Source: Rhizobium deserti
GTDB taxonomy: Bacteria > Pseudomonadota > Alphaproteobacteria > Rhizobiales > Rhizobiaceae
Length of the DNA stretch: 64,000 bases
Assembly (NCBI RefSeq): GCF_004358025.1
Contig: NZ_SMTL01000002.1
Coordinates: 434,001 to 498,000, forward strand
Direction of reading: 5' to 3'
In this document: piece by piece, positions 19,801 to 28,088 of the stretch
Layout: each line of letters opens with the position of its first letter
How positions within the stretch are numbered: position 1 is the first letter of the stretch
The notes under the pieces: model-generated
Database searches by the model: none
What the model was told of the DNA's origin: nothing
The model's input: the letters and a program-made list of their open reading frames with translations, nothing else
Made by a program: the position numbers and the translations under genes

Positions 19801-20323
19801 TCGTCGCATTGCCATCCTTGAGCGGCATGTCCACCGGACCGCCAACCGAGCCCGTAAGCGCGATCAGACCCTGCGTGCCGCCTTCCTCCAGCCAGGAGCG
19901 GCGGATATGCACAGGACCCTGGCCCTCGCCGCCCAGATAGGCACGGCTGACGAGATCGACCATCCGTTCATAGCCCACGGCATTGGCGGCAAGCATGACG
20001 ATGGCCGGCAGCTTGACGAGATGCGGCTGGCCGTTGCGGCGCTCCTCGGCCTGGTCTTCCATGTCGATGGACAGCTGGCAGCCGATGATCGGCTGAAGGC
20101 CTTCGCCAATCGCCTTCTGGGCAAATTCCAGCGCGACGAACAGGTTGTTGGTATCGGTAATCGCCAGGGCCGGCTGATTATCCGACGTGGCCTTGGCGAG
20201 GATCTTCTTGAGCGGCAGCGCGCCTTCAAGCAGCGAAAAGGCGGAATGGACGCGCAGGTGCACGAATTGCGGAGCCTTCCCCAATCCATCCGAGCCCTGT
20301 ATCGCGTCTGCCGATGCTGCCAT
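16826..20323 (-). CDS. dnaE: DNA polymerase III alpha subunit
   Basis: Replicative polymerase of 1165 residues. N-terminal PHP domain (HLRVHSAFSLLEGA, ITDTNNLF), then the C-family catalytic core with GPGRGSGAGSLVAY and PDFDIDFCQDRREEV carrying the catalytic aspartates, the FNKSHAAAYA finger segment, helix-hairpin-helix, and an OB domain (GRLAGTVTSRQERKT). Length and a complete PHP domain identify it as DnaE1, not the shorter mutagenic DnaE2. Convergent with the L,D-transpeptidase gene. Confidence 0.97.
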   Translation of the reverse strand: MAASADAIQGSDGLGKAPQFVHLRVHSAFSLLEGALPLKKILAKATSDNQPALAITDTNNLFVALEFAQKAIGEGLQPIIGCQLSIDMEDQAEERRNGQPHLVKLPAIVMLAANAVGYERMVDLVSRAYLGGEGQGPVHIRRSWLEEGGTQGLIALTGSVGGPVDMPLKDGNATIAEARLLKLKHLFGDRLYVELQRHGTYDRRHEQKLISLAYEHDLPLVATNEAFFPTKADYDAHDALMAVAHNAIVSDDSRFRLTPDHYLKSQAEMAKLFADLPEALENTVEIAHRCSFVLKTRDPILPRFTGATDDPGEAERAESSELRRQSIEGLEVRLASLGMTPGYTEQDYRDRLDFELGVIERMKFPGYFLIVADFIKWAKQQNIPVGPGRGSGAGSLVAYALTITDVDPLRFSLLFERFLNPERVSMPDFDIDFCQDRREEVIRYVQRKYGREQVAQIITFGSLQARAALRDVGRVLEMPYGQVDKICKLVPNNPANPTPLSKAIAEDPKFQEEADREPVVARLLDIAQKIEGLYRHASTHAAGIVIGDRPLSKLVPMYRDPRSDMPVTQFNMKWVEQAGLVKFDFLGLKTLTVLKTAVDFCAKRGIEIDLATIPLDDTRTYEMLSRGETVGVFQVESAGMRKALIGMRPDCIEDIIALVALYRPGPMENIPTYNARKHGEEEIESIHPMIDYLLKETQGVIVYQEQVMQIAQVLSGYSLGEADLLRRAMGKKIKEEMDKQRARFVDGAVKNGVSKPQADNIFDLLAKFANYGFNKSHAAAYAIVSYQTAYMKAHYPVEFLAASMTYDMANSEKLNDFREDAGRLGIKVFPPSIQTSFRHFETGESRIYYALAALKGVGESAVEHITEVRGDREFASIEDFCLRVDPKQINRRVMESLIVAGAFDCFGRDRAELIGGLDRILGYAQRAQEEKVSGQSDFFGSSASAGPEKLVLPAFNPWMPSEKLMREYQVLGFYLSAHPLDTYGDVLAKMRVQTFADFSAAVRQGATAGRLAGTVTSRQERKTRTGNKMGIVAFSDSSGQFEAVLFSEGLTQYRDLLEPGKSLVITVQAEERPEGIGLRIQTAQSLEEQSVRMQKALRVFVRDSGPMRTVARHLNARGDGLVSFVVIKDDGRREIEVELTEKYRISPEIAAALKAAPGVLDVELV

Positions 20324-20426
20324 TTCCGTGCCATACCCATCTGATGAATCGGGCTATTTTCCGGCGCGGCAGCCTCAGAGTCCAGCTTGCATTTTCTCCG
20401 TCAACGGGTTTCGGGCCGCGCCGTCC

Positions 20427-20513
20427 TCACATGACCAGCATAATCATGGAAATGCTGACGACAAAGGTGGCGATGGAAGCGAATGCGGCAATGTCACGAA
20501 GCAGGTCAGTCAT
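20427..20513 (-). CDS. 28-residue hydrophobic peptide under a LexA box
   Basis: Short frame starting MTDLLRDIAAFASIATFV and continuing as a hydrophobic helix (residues 9-28, ending SMIMLVM): one predicted transmembrane segment. A good Shine-Dalgarno (AAGGGAG, 7 bases before ATG) precedes it, and TTGACA plus a GTTC-N7-GTTC LexA box lie 50-80 bases upstream on the same strand. This combination matches the design of SidA, the 29-residue SOS-induced division inhibitor of Caulobacter, but I cannot claim homology. It sits 103 bases upstream of the dnaE start in the same direction, so it may be co-transcribed with dnaE. Confidence 0.62.
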   Translation of the reverse strand: MTDLLRDIAAFASIATFVVSISMIMLVM

Positions 20514-20577
20514 TGTTCGTCTCCCTTGTTCCTGTATGTTTTTGTTTTGTTCTATTTTCGTACAGGTGTCAACAGCA

Positions 20578-20592
20578 GAACATAGGAAGAAC
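20578..20592 (-). promoter_or_regulatory. LexA box upstream of the 28-residue peptide gene
   Basis: On the minus strand GTTC-TTCCTAT-GTTC, an exact alphaproteobacterial SOS operator. The potential -35 sequence TTGACA follows a few bases downstream (20568-20573). No convincing -10 box is visible, though an AT-rich stretch occupies that place. Confidence 0.65.
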
Positions 20593-20639
20593 AAGAAGGA
20601 TATGGGAGCCCCGTCGGGTCGTGAACGAAAGATTAACAC

Positions 20640-21240
20640 ATGGCCCTGTTCCAACCCTGGCCCCACAGCTTTAGCCGGACTCGGGATACCGATCCGGTTT
20701 TGTGAAATGTTCGGACGGGGCGTTGGAAGCTGCCTCGGGTAAAATGGGTATGCGGCACCTTTCAGCGCCCCGTTCGGCTGTTTTTATCCGCGACTTCGGC
20801 TCCTCTGCGATGACGGGATTTGCAGGAACAGTGGCGCGCCTTTCCCTTGAAGGAAAGCGTCATGCACGCCCTCAGGCTCACCCTGGCCAGGCCATGACTG
20901 CCTCTAGCCAGGATCTTCCACCTGCGCCGCCGACAGCAAGGCTGCGAACAGCCCCGCGAACCGCCTGCGACGCGGTCCCGCCACCCTGTGTGCCGCACAA
21001 GCACGCCCGGCTTTTCGGGAGTTGGAAGCGGGGGCCGGTCCAGGCCGCCCGCTTCCCCCGCTTTGCCAGAGGGAAGCCAGTTTCCGCGGACCCGGATTGC
21101 GAGGTTTTGCGTCTCAACCCTCGCGACCCGCGCCGGCCCCGCCTCGCCGGCACGCCTGCCGGTGTATCCGAAAACGGGACGCCGATATTCTAGGCACAGG
21201 TTTGGAGGACGGGGATGAAGGGGGATGAAATTTATGCTAA
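20640..21240. other. GC-rich structured gap, no gene recognised
   Basis: Roughly 600 bases between the LexA box and the repeat element, with many local inverted repeats. The best is GGAAGCGGG/CCCGCTTCC (21024-21032 and 21048-21056) whose loop itself contains GGCC...GGCC. Frames on both strands give Arg/Pro/Gly-rich sequences without plausible domains. It could be a repeated intergenic module or a structured RNA; I cannot tell which. Confidence 0.45.
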
Positions 21241-21333
21241 GTGATTGATGGGCTTGACGCTGTTGCACGAAAACATCCCCGCGAATGGTTGCCGAAAGGC
21301 ATGCCGCCTGCGACGGCGCCATCTATACCACCT

Positions 21334-21497
21334 CGTCATCCCAGCCTTGAGCCGGGATCCGGCCGCCGCCCGTCAGCGCGGCGAGAAACGTCATGGCCTA
21401 TGCGTGACGGTGACGAGAGAGCCCCTGCGCCGCCGACGCGGCGCTGCTGGATTCCTGTGACAGATCCCCGGATCAAGTCCGAGGACAGGAATGACGG
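21334..21497. repeat. Imperfect inverted-repeat intergenic element
   Basis: Ends CGTCATCCC (left) and CGTCATTCC (right, read on the minus strand) are near-identical and inverted; further in, TTGAGCCGGGATC on the left matches TTGATCCGGGGATC on the right in the same inverted sense. The inner segment contains TGGATTCCTGTGACA. Such CGTCAT-ended palindromic modules are familiar as dispersed, non-coding repeats in alphaproteobacterial genomes. It has no open frame of interest. Confidence 0.55.
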
Positions 21498-21615
21498 AGG
21501 GTGAGGCAAGGAAACTCACCCAGTCGGCCGAGCAATATCAGAGGTAGATGCAGGGCGGTGGCGGGTGCACGCTCACTCGTGTCTGCGGTAAGAAATGCGA
21601 GCCGGCAGGAGCAAC

Positions 21616-22299
21616 TTAAAACTCGATGATCTTGCCGCCCTCGATCGTCACGCGGCGGTCCATGCGGCCGGCAAGTTCATGATTGTGGGTGGCGATCAGG
21701 GCCGCCAGGCCGGACTGACGCACCAGCGCCTCCAGCGCATCGAAGACATAGGAGGCGGTCTTCGGATCGAGATTGCCCGTCGGTTCGTCGGCAAGAAGCA
21801 GACGCGGTGCGTTGGCGACCGCCCGGGCAATCGCCACGCGCTGCTGTTCGCCGCCGGAAAGCTCCGAAGGACGGTGCTCGCCGCGATGGCCGATGCGCAT
21901 GTAATCGAGAAGCTGCCCTGCCCGCTCGCGCGAATCGGCCTTGCTGAGGCCGCCGATCAGCTGCGGCATCATGATGTTTTCAAGTGCCGTGAATTCCGGC
22001 AGAAGATGATGGAATTGATATACGAAGCCGATATCGCTGCGGCGGATCGCCGTCCGCTCCTCGTCGGAGAGGCCATTGCAGGCGCGCCCGCCAATCGTGA
22101 CCTCGCCGTCGTCGGGATGTTCGAGCAGACCGGCCAGATGCAGAAGCGTCGACTTGCCGGTGCCCGACGGCGCCACCAGAGCGACGATTTCGCCGCTTCT
22201 CAGCTCGAAATTGGCGCCCTTGAGGATGGACAGCGTGGTCTCGCCCTGGCCGTAGTGACGTTCGACGCCCGAGAGCTGCAAGACGGGTTTAGGTGCCAT
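21616..22299 (-). CDS. lolD: Lipoprotein-releasing ABC transporter ATPase LolD
   Basis: ATP-binding subunit of the LolCDE-type complex that extracts lipoproteins from the inner membrane for outer-membrane transfer. 227 residues with Walker [10 protein letters not shown] near residue 44, Q-loop [20 protein letters not shown], signature LSGGEQQR, Walker [13 protein letters not shown] and switch His in ATHNHEL. The LPEFTALEN stretch is typical of LolD. Ends 15 bases after the permease gene, so both are translated from one message. Confidence 0.94.
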   Translation of the reverse strand: MAPKPVLQLSGVERHYGQGETTLSILKGANFELRSGEIVALVAPSGTGKSTLLHLAGLLEHPDDGEVTIGGRACNGLSDEERTAIRRSDIGFVYQFHHLLPEFTALENIMMPQLIGGLSKADSRERAGQLLDYMRIGHRGEHRPSELSGGEQQRVAIARAVANAPRLLLADEPTGNLDPKTASYVFDALEALVRQSGLAALIATHNHELAGRMDRRVTIEGGKIIEF

Positions 22300-22314
22300 G
22301 AAGGATGCAAAGTC

Positions 22315-23622
22315 CTATTCGTATCTGAGAGCCTGAACGGGATCGAGCTTCGACGCCCGCCAGGCCGGGAATATGGTGGCGATAAAGGAAAGCACCAGCG
22401 CCATGCCGACGACCGACAGCGTTTCGCTGAGGCTCATCTCCGCCGGCAGCTCGCTGAGGAAATAAAGTTCCGGATTGAAGAGCACCGTCCCGGACAGCCA
22501 GGAGAAGAACTGGCGGATGGATTCGATATTGAGACAGACGATGACCCCGAGCGCCACACCGGCTAGCGTGCCGACAATGCCGATAGCGGCCCCGGTCATG
22601 AAGAAGATGCGCATGATGGCGCCCGATCCCGCTCCCATGGTGCGCAGGATGGCGATGTCCGAGCCCTTGTCCTTGACCAGCATGATCAGGCCGGAAATGA
22701 TGTTGAGCGCCGCAACCAGCACGATCAGCGTCAGGATCATGAACATCACATTGCGCTCGACCTGCAGCGCGGAGAAGAAGGTCTGGTTGCGTTGTCGCCA
22801 ATCGGTAACGAAAATCTGCCGGCCGGCCGCTGCTTCGACTTTCGGGCGCAGCTCGTCGACCATGTCCGGATTGTCGATGAAGAGCTCGATCGACTGCACG
22901 AGACCATCGGCATTGAAATAGGCCTGGCTCTCCTCGAGCGGCATATAGATGATGGTGGCGTCATATTCGGACATGCCGATCTCGAATATGCCCGAGACGG
23001 GATAGGACTTGACGCGCGGATTGATGCCCATCGGCGTCACATCGCCTTCCGGCGAGATCAGGGTGATCTGGTCGCCGGCACTCAAGCCAAGCTGCGAGGC
23101 GAGCCTGGAGCCCACGAGCACGCCCTGGCCGGATGCGAAGCCGACGATATCGCCGGACTTGATGTTGGAGGAGACTTCGGTGAGTTTTTCCAGATCCTCG
23201 GCCCGCACGCCGCGCACCAGCGCGCCGGAACCGGCGCCGCCGCGGCCGGATGCGAGCGTCTGGCCTTCGACCAGCGGCAGGGCCATCCTGACGCCCGGCA
23301 CAGCGGCAAAGCGTTTGGTGACGTCGGCATAATCGTTGAACGGCGCGTCGATCGGCTGGACGATCATGTGACCGTTGATGCCGAGAATGCGCGAGATGAG
23401 CTCGGTGCGGAAACCGTTCATCACCGCCATGACGATGATCAGGGTCGCAACGCCGAGCATGATGCCGACAAAGGAAAAGCCGGCGATGACGGAGATGAAG
23501 GCTTCCTTGCGCCGCGAGCGCAGATAGCGCCAGGCGACCATGCGCTCAAAGGCGGAGAATGGACCGGCTGACGGCGAATGCACCGCCTTTTCGGCCTCAC
23601 CATTCGCAGCAATGCTCGCCAT
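22315..23622 (-). CDS. lolC: Lipoprotein-releasing system permease (LolC/LolE family)
   Basis: 435 residues with one N-terminal transmembrane helix after the conserved EAFISVIAGFSFVGIMLGVA, a long periplasmic domain (about 70-300) and three C-terminal helices, ending with the FtsX-type motif PAWRASKLDPVQALRYE. Alphaproteobacteria usually have a single permease here (LolF-like), which would act as a homodimer with LolD; no second permease gene is nearby. Located between proS and lolD in one direction. Confidence 0.92.
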   Translation of the reverse strand: MASIAANGEAEKAVHSPSAGPFSAFERMVAWRYLRSRRKEAFISVIAGFSFVGIMLGVATLIIVMAVMNGFRTELISRILGINGHMIVQPIDAPFNDYADVTKRFAAVPGVRMALPLVEGQTLASGRGGAGSGALVRGVRAEDLEKLTEVSSNIKSGDIVGFASGQGVLVGSRLASQLGLSAGDQITLISPEGDVTPMGINPRVKSYPVSGIFEIGMSEYDATIIYMPLEESQAYFNADGLVQSIELFIDNPDMVDELRPKVEAAAGRQIFVTDWRQRNQTFFSALQVERNVMFMILTLIVLVAALNIISGLIMLVKDKGSDIAILRTMGAGSGAIMRIFFMTGAAIGIVGTLAGVALGVIVCLNIESIRQFFSWLSGTVLFNPELYFLSELPAEMSLSETLSVVGMALVLSFIATIFPAWRASKLDPVQALRYE

Positions 23623-23709
23623 CTACGCTTCCTCACAATGCTTGAGCGGCGGAAACAATCTCCGCGCCGCGTCCCGATATGCCCGCCGGACCTTTAGCCA
23701 GGCTGCAGA

Positions 23710-25032
23710 TCAGCCGGCGATACGGTTCAGCGCTGCTCCCGACGTCATCACCTGGCGCTCGCCGGTCTTGCGATCCTTGACCTCGACCTCGCCATTGGCG
23801 GCAGACCGGGGGCCGACGATCACCTGGACCGGCACGCCGATCAGGTCCGCCGTGGCGAACTTGGTGCCGGCGCGTTCGTCCGTGTCGTCGTAAAGCACGT
23901 CCTTGCCCGCTTTGCCGAGGCCCGCATAGAGGCTTTCGCACAGGCGGTCGCAGACCTCGTCGCCGGGCTTCATGTTGATCACCACGACATCGAAGGGCGC
24001 CACGGAGGCCGGCCAGATGATTCCGTTCTCGTCATGCGAGGCTTCGATGATGGCGGGAACAAGGCGGGTCGGGCCGATGCCGTAGGAACCCATATGGACA
24101 AGGTGTTCCTTGCCGTCCGGGCCCTGGACCTTGGCGCCCATGGGCTCGGAATATTTGGTGCCGAAATAGAAGATATGGCCGACCTCGATGCCGCGCGCCG
24201 AAAGCCGGTCGGTTTCGGGAATGGCGCCGAAGGCTGCCTCGTCATGCATTTCCGACGTGGCGGCATAGACCGAGGTCCATTTGTCGAAGATCGCCTGCAG
24301 GCCGGCGACATCGTCGAAATCCGTGTCTTCGCCGGGAATGTCGAAATGGACAAAATCCTCGTGCGAAAATACTTCCGATTCGCCGGTCTCGGCAAGGATG
24401 ATGAATTCGTGGCTGTGATTGCCGCCGATCGGGCCGGTATCGGCGCGCATGGGAATGGCGCGCAGGCCGAGACGATCGAAGGTGCGCAGATAGGCGGCGA
24501 ACATCTTGTTGTAGGAATGGATCGCGTCTTCCTTCGTCAGGTCGAAGGAATAGGCATCCTTCATCAGGAATTCGCGCGAACGCATGGTGCCGAAGCGGGG
24601 GCGGATCTCGTCGCGGAACTTCAGCTGGATATGGTAGAGGTTGAGCGGCAGGCTTTTATAGGAGCGGACCGAAGAGCGGAAAATATCGGTGATCATTTCC
24701 TCGTTGGTCGGACCGTAGAGCATGGCCCGGTCCTGCCGGTCCTTGATGCGCAGCATTTCCTTGCCGTAATCCTCGTAGCGGCCGCTTTCCTGCCAGAGCT
24801 CGGCCGACTGCAGCGTCGGCATGGACAATTCGATGGCGCCGGAACGGTCCTGCTCTTCGCGGATGATCTTGTTGACCTTGTCGAGCACGCGCTTGCCGAG
24901 CGGCAGCCAAGAATAGATGCCCTGGCTCTGCTGGCGGATCATGCCGGCGCGCAGCATCAGCCGGTGGGAGACGATCTCCGCTTCCTTGGGGTTTTCCTTC
25001 AGGATGGGCATGAAATAGCGGGAAAGGCGCAT
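23710..25032 (-). CDS. proS: Prolyl-tRNA synthetase, short alphaproteobacterial type
   Basis: Charges tRNA-Pro. Class II synthetase motifs are present: motif 1 region around [12 protein letters not shown], motif 2 [17 protein letters not shown], motif 3 [14 protein letters not shown]. The 440-residue form lacks the inserted editing domain between motifs 2 and 3 found in E. coli, as expected for alphaproteobacteria. Start ATG 25032 gives [15 protein letters not shown], the typical N-terminus; an upstream ATG at 25086 would add 18 poorly conserved residues. Confidence 0.95.
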   Translation of the reverse strand: MRLSRYFMPILKENPKEAEIVSHRLMLRAGMIRQQSQGIYSWLPLGKRVLDKVNKIIREEQDRSGAIELSMPTLQSAELWQESGRYEDYGKEMLRIKDRQDRAMLYGPTNEEMITDIFRSSVRSYKSLPLNLYHIQLKFRDEIRPRFGTMRSREFLMKDAYSFDLTKEDAIHSYNKMFAAYLRTFDRLGLRAIPMRADTGPIGGNHSHEFIILAETGESEVFSHEDFVHFDIPGEDTDFDDVAGLQAIFDKWTSVYAATSEMHDEAAFGAIPETDRLSARGIEVGHIFYFGTKYSEPMGAKVQGPDGKEHLVHMGSYGIGPTRLVPAIIEASHDENGIIWPASVAPFDVVVINMKPGDEVCDRLCESLYAGLGKAGKDVLYDDTDERAGTKFATADLIGVPVQVIVGPRSAANGEVEVKDRKTGERQVMTSGAALNRIAG

Positions 25033-25434
25033 TCTGGTTTTCCGAGGTTGTCGGCCTTCCCGGGTGACGGGAATCGGCCGCTTCAAGACGTCAGGTTCGA
25101 GCGTTCATAGCGGTTCCGCCACGACAAGGGAACCCGCCGCGCCGCCGCCATGCAGTCGCGTCGCTGCAGCCCTTCGAGCCCGGTACTCCCGGCGGACTAT
25201 GATCATTGGTGGCAAGCACGACAGATTTTTGTCAACTGGAAAAATATACGCGAGTGTAGCAAAAATACAAAAAAAACGCATGACAAAGCTCAACCTTTGA
25301 GCTAGTTTCAGCTCACAAAAGAGGCAAGGAGTTCAAATTCTTGCCAATTCGCGGTCAAGTCTTGGGAGGATAAGATCTTAGGCGCGCTCAAGTCGCAGCC
25401 CCGGCAACGGTGAAGGATCACGCGAAACTAAAAG
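25033..25434. other. Gap upstream of proS with promoter-like AT-rich stretch
   Basis: No protein gene is supported. An AT-rich stretch at 25220-25275 contains TTGACA on the minus strand (25228-25233), a plausible -35 for proS. A 7-bp hairpin AGCTCAA/TTGAGCT lies at 25287-25303, followed on the minus strand by a T-rich run; GGCAAG/CTTGCC forms another near 25322-25345. Confidence 0.4.
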
Positions 25435-25461
25435 AACAAGGCTCAGGCCTTGTTTTTTTTT
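25435..25461. terminator. Bidirectional rho-independent terminator
   Basis: Perfect 8-bp stem AACAAGGC/GCCTTGTT around TCAG. On the plus strand it is followed by an uninterrupted T run to 25461; on the minus strand by CTTTTAG. In the minus direction it lies about 130 bases after the DUF1467 stop and would end the long complex I transcription unit. The better U-tract faces the plus strand, where no protein gene is seen. Confidence 0.75.
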
Positions 25462-25587
25462 GCCTTTGCGGCAGCCCGGCTGGTGGTGCACCGGTTCCGG
25501 CGACCGCCTGTATCCCGCATATGCCCGAAACAGGTGACAGACGGATGACAGCCTGTCGGGATATCGCAAGTCTCGTTGAAGTTCGGC

Positions 25588-25857
25588 CTATTTGAAGTCG
25601 GGCATGATATTGGGAATGCTGGCAATGCCGATCCCGAAATACCGCGACAGCAGGTAATATCCGCCGTAAAGCGCGATCGAGATGACGGTGGTCAGCAGCA
25701 GGACCCGGCCGGCGCGAAACCGTGTGGGAGCGCTTGCAACCGTCCCTAGGGCCACCTCCCCGTCATCCTGTTGGCTGCGATGCCCAAGCGGCAGCACCAT
25801 GAACAGCACCGTCCACCAGAGGATGAAGAAGATCGCCGCGACGGTCAGAAGAGACAT
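25588..25857 (-). CDS. DUF1467 family membrane protein
   Basis: 89 residues, two hydrophobic helices (about residues 5-24 and 50-70) separated by a hydrophilic loop beginning LPLGHRSQ, the hallmark of DUF1467, a family common in alphaproteobacteria next to mce. Function unknown. It is the last gene before the terminator at 25435-25461. Confidence 0.85.
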   Translation of the reverse strand: MSLLTVAAIFFILWWTVLFMVLPLGHRSQQDDGEVALGTVASAPTRFRAGRVLLLTTVISIALYGGYYLLSRYFGIGIASIPNIMPDFK

Positions 25858-25988
25858 GAATGCATTCCTGTGCAGAGGCTGTCCTTATAGGCCGGACCGG
25901 CGCAAAGCTCAAACCCATGCGCCGGACGTAACGCCGCAGCTTCTCGATCTGATTCCGCAAAGGGATCTATCTTCCTGACAGAGCTGCG

Positions 25989-26393
25989 TTATACCTGCTC
26001 AAGCTCCACCAGCGTCCCGGTAAAATCCTTCGGATGAAGGAAGACGACAGGCTTGCCGTGCGCGCCGAGCTTTGGCGTGCCATCGCCGAGGATACGGGCG
26101 CCGGCTGCCTGCAGCCTGTCGCGGGCAGCCAGAATGTCGTCCACCTCATAGCAGATATGGTGCATGCCGCCGGCCGGGTTCTTTTCCAGGAAGGCGGCGA
26201 TCGGTGAGGTTTCGCCGAGCGGCTCCAGCAATTCCACCTTGGTATTGGCGAGCTCGACAAAGACAACCGTGACGCCATGCTCACGCAGCGGCTGCGGCTG
26301 CGAGACCTTGGCGCCCAGCGTATCGCGGTAGGTCGCCGTGGCGGAGGAAAGGTCCGGCACAGCGATGGCGATATGGTTGACGCGTCCGATCAT
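25989..26393 (-). CDS. mce: Methylmalonyl-CoA epimerase
   Basis: 134-residue vicinal-oxygen-chelate protein that interconverts the R and S epimers of methylmalonyl-CoA in propionyl-CoA breakdown. Metal ligands are in the two half-repeats: His in RVNHIAIAVPDL near residue 7, Glu in VELLEPLGE, His in GMHHICYEVDD. Lies 18 bases downstream of rnj in the same direction. Confidence 0.92.
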   Translation of the reverse strand: MIGRVNHIAIAVPDLSSATATYRDTLGAKVSQPQPLREHGVTVVFVELANTKVELLEPLGETSPIAAFLEKNPAGGMHHICYEVDDILAARDRLQAAGARILGDGTPKLGAHGKPVVFLHPKDFTGTLVELEQV

Positions 26394-26411
26394 CGAGCCG
26401 CCTCGCTGAAA

Positions 26412-28079
26412 TTAGAGCCGGGTGACGAAGACGGTGACGATCGGCTTCTTGCCCCAGGCTTCGTTGGCAGCAGAACGAACGGCCCGGCGAATGGCTTCGC
26501 GCAGCATGTCGAGATCCTTGCGGCGGGCCCGCGGAATGCTTTCGACGGCGTTGAGGACGGAGTCATACAGCGTGTCCTCCATGTCCTCGCCTTCAATATC
26601 GAATTCCGGCAGGCCGAAACAAACGACGTCCGGATCGCTCATGAAATCATATTTGCTGTCGAGCAGGACGTTGATCGAGACATGGCCGACATAGGAAAGC
26701 TTGCGCCGGTCGCTGACGCCCATTTCATCAAGGTCGCCGATCAGCTTGCCATCCTTAAAGATGCGGCCATGCGGCGCCTGACCGACCACTTCGGCGTGAC
26801 CGGGTGCCAGGCGCAGAATATCGCCATTGCGGACCTTGGGAATGGTCTTGATGCCGGCCGAGGCGCCAAGCTCCGCCTGGGCCATCAGGTGGGCGGCCTC
26901 GCCATGCACGGGCACGAGGATCTGCGGCCGTGTCCATTCGTACATCTGCAGCAGTTCGCTGCGGCGCGGATGGCCTGACACGTGCACGAGTGCGTCGGAA
27001 TCGGTGACGATCTTGATGCCCTGTTCGATCAGGCCGTTCTTGATCTCGATGATCGCCTTTTCGTTGCCGGGAATCGTGCGCGAGGAAAACACCACCGTAT
27101 CGCCTGCAGCGAAGGCGACATTGCGCATCTCGTCACGGGCGATCTTGGCAAGCGCTGCACGCGGTTCGCCCTGGCTGCCGGTCAGGATGACGACGACCTT
27201 GTCGCGCGGGATATAGCCGAACTCGTCCTCGGCGATAAACGGCTGGAGGCCTTCCATGAGGCCGATGTCGCGGGCGACGGCGGCGACCCGCTTCAGCGAC
27301 GAACCGAGCAGCAGCACTTCGCGCCCGGCCGCTTCGGCGGCCTGGGCGACGGAGCGGATGCGTCCGACATTCGACGAGAAGGTGGTGATCGCCACCCTGC
27401 CCTCTGCCGCCTCGATGATCTTGCGCAGGCCTTCCGAGACTTCCTCTTCCGATGGCGAGACGCCTTCGCGCATGGAATTGGTGCTGTCGCACATCAGCGC
27501 CAGCACGCCTTCTTCGCCAAGCTTGCGGAACCGGGCCTCATCGGTCAGCGGCCCGAGCGAGGGCGCATGGTCGATCTTCCAGTCGCCGGTATGGACGACG
27601 TTGCCGAGCGGCGTGCGGATCACCAGCGACATGGGCTCGGGGATCGAGTGGTTGACGCCAACGGCCTCGATCTCGAAGGGACCGACATTGATGCGGTCGC
27701 CGGCCTTGAAGATATTGATCGGGATCTGCGCCCGCGAGCCTTCATAGGCGCGCTTGGCTTCCAGCATGCCGGCCGTGAACGGCGAGGCATAGACGGGGAC
27801 GTTGAGGCCCGGCCACAGGTCGTTCATGGCGCCGTAATGGTCCTCATGGGCATGGGTGATGATCATCCCCTTGACGTTCGCCCGCTGCTTGGCGAGGTAG
27901 CGGATGTCCGGCAGCACGAGATCCACGCCGGGCAGATCCGGGCCGGGAAAGGTGACGCCGCAATCCACGATGATCCACTGGCGCTTCTCGGGCGTCCCGT
28001 AGCCGTAGAGGGCGAGGTTCATGCCAATCTCGCCGACCCCGCCGAGAGGGAGAAACACCAGTTCTTCTTGGTTTGCCAT
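26412..28079 (-). CDS. rnj: Ribonuclease J
   Basis: Metallo-beta-lactamase/beta-CASP nuclease of 555 residues with 5'-3' exo- and endonuclease activity, used for rRNA maturation and mRNA decay in alphaproteobacteria. Zinc ligands lie in THAHEDHYGAMNDL near residue 75 and HTGDWKIDHAP near residue 165; beta-CASP motifs include the acidic LMCDSTNS and the VHVSGHPRR and VPVHGEAAHL histidines. It starts 9 bases after birA, within the transcription unit headed by nuo. Confidence 0.95.
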   Translation of the reverse strand: MANQEELVFLPLGGVGEIGMNLALYGYGTPEKRQWIIVDCGVTFPGPDLPGVDLVLPDIRYLAKQRANVKGMIITHAHEDHYGAMNDLWPGLNVPVYASPFTAGMLEAKRAYEGSRAQIPINIFKAGDRINVGPFEIEAVGVNHSIPEPMSLVIRTPLGNVVHTGDWKIDHAPSLGPLTDEARFRKLGEEGVLALMCDSTNSMREGVSPSEEEVSEGLRKIIEAAEGRVAITTFSSNVGRIRSVAQAAEAAGREVLLLGSSLKRVAAVARDIGLMEGLQPFIAEDEFGYIPRDKVVVILTGSQGEPRAALAKIARDEMRNVAFAAGDTVVFSSRTIPGNEKAIIEIKNGLIEQGIKIVTDSDALVHVSGHPRRSELLQMYEWTRPQILVPVHGEAAHLMAQAELGASAGIKTIPKVRNGDILRLAPGHAEVVGQAPHGRIFKDGKLIGDLDEMGVSDRRKLSYVGHVSINVLLDSKYDFMSDPDVVCFGLPEFDIEGEDMEDTLYDSVLNAVESIPRARRKDLDMLREAIRRAVRSAANEAWGKKPIVTVFVTRL

Positions 28080-28088
28080 CTTGTTTGT

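Noticed and set aside
18290..20344. 684-residue open frame on the plus strand
   Set aside because: Entirely antisense to dnaE, whose motifs are unambiguous; no protein features.
20702..21193. 163-residue frame in the dnaE-lolD gap and opposing 186-residue frame
   Set aside because: Both are Arg/Pro/Gly-rich without secondary-structure pattern; the underlying DNA is hairpin-dense and better explained as non-coding.
25105..25293. 62-residue minus-strand frame upstream of proS
   Set aside because: Runs through the AT-rich promoter stretch; no ribosome-binding site and composition changes abruptly halfway.
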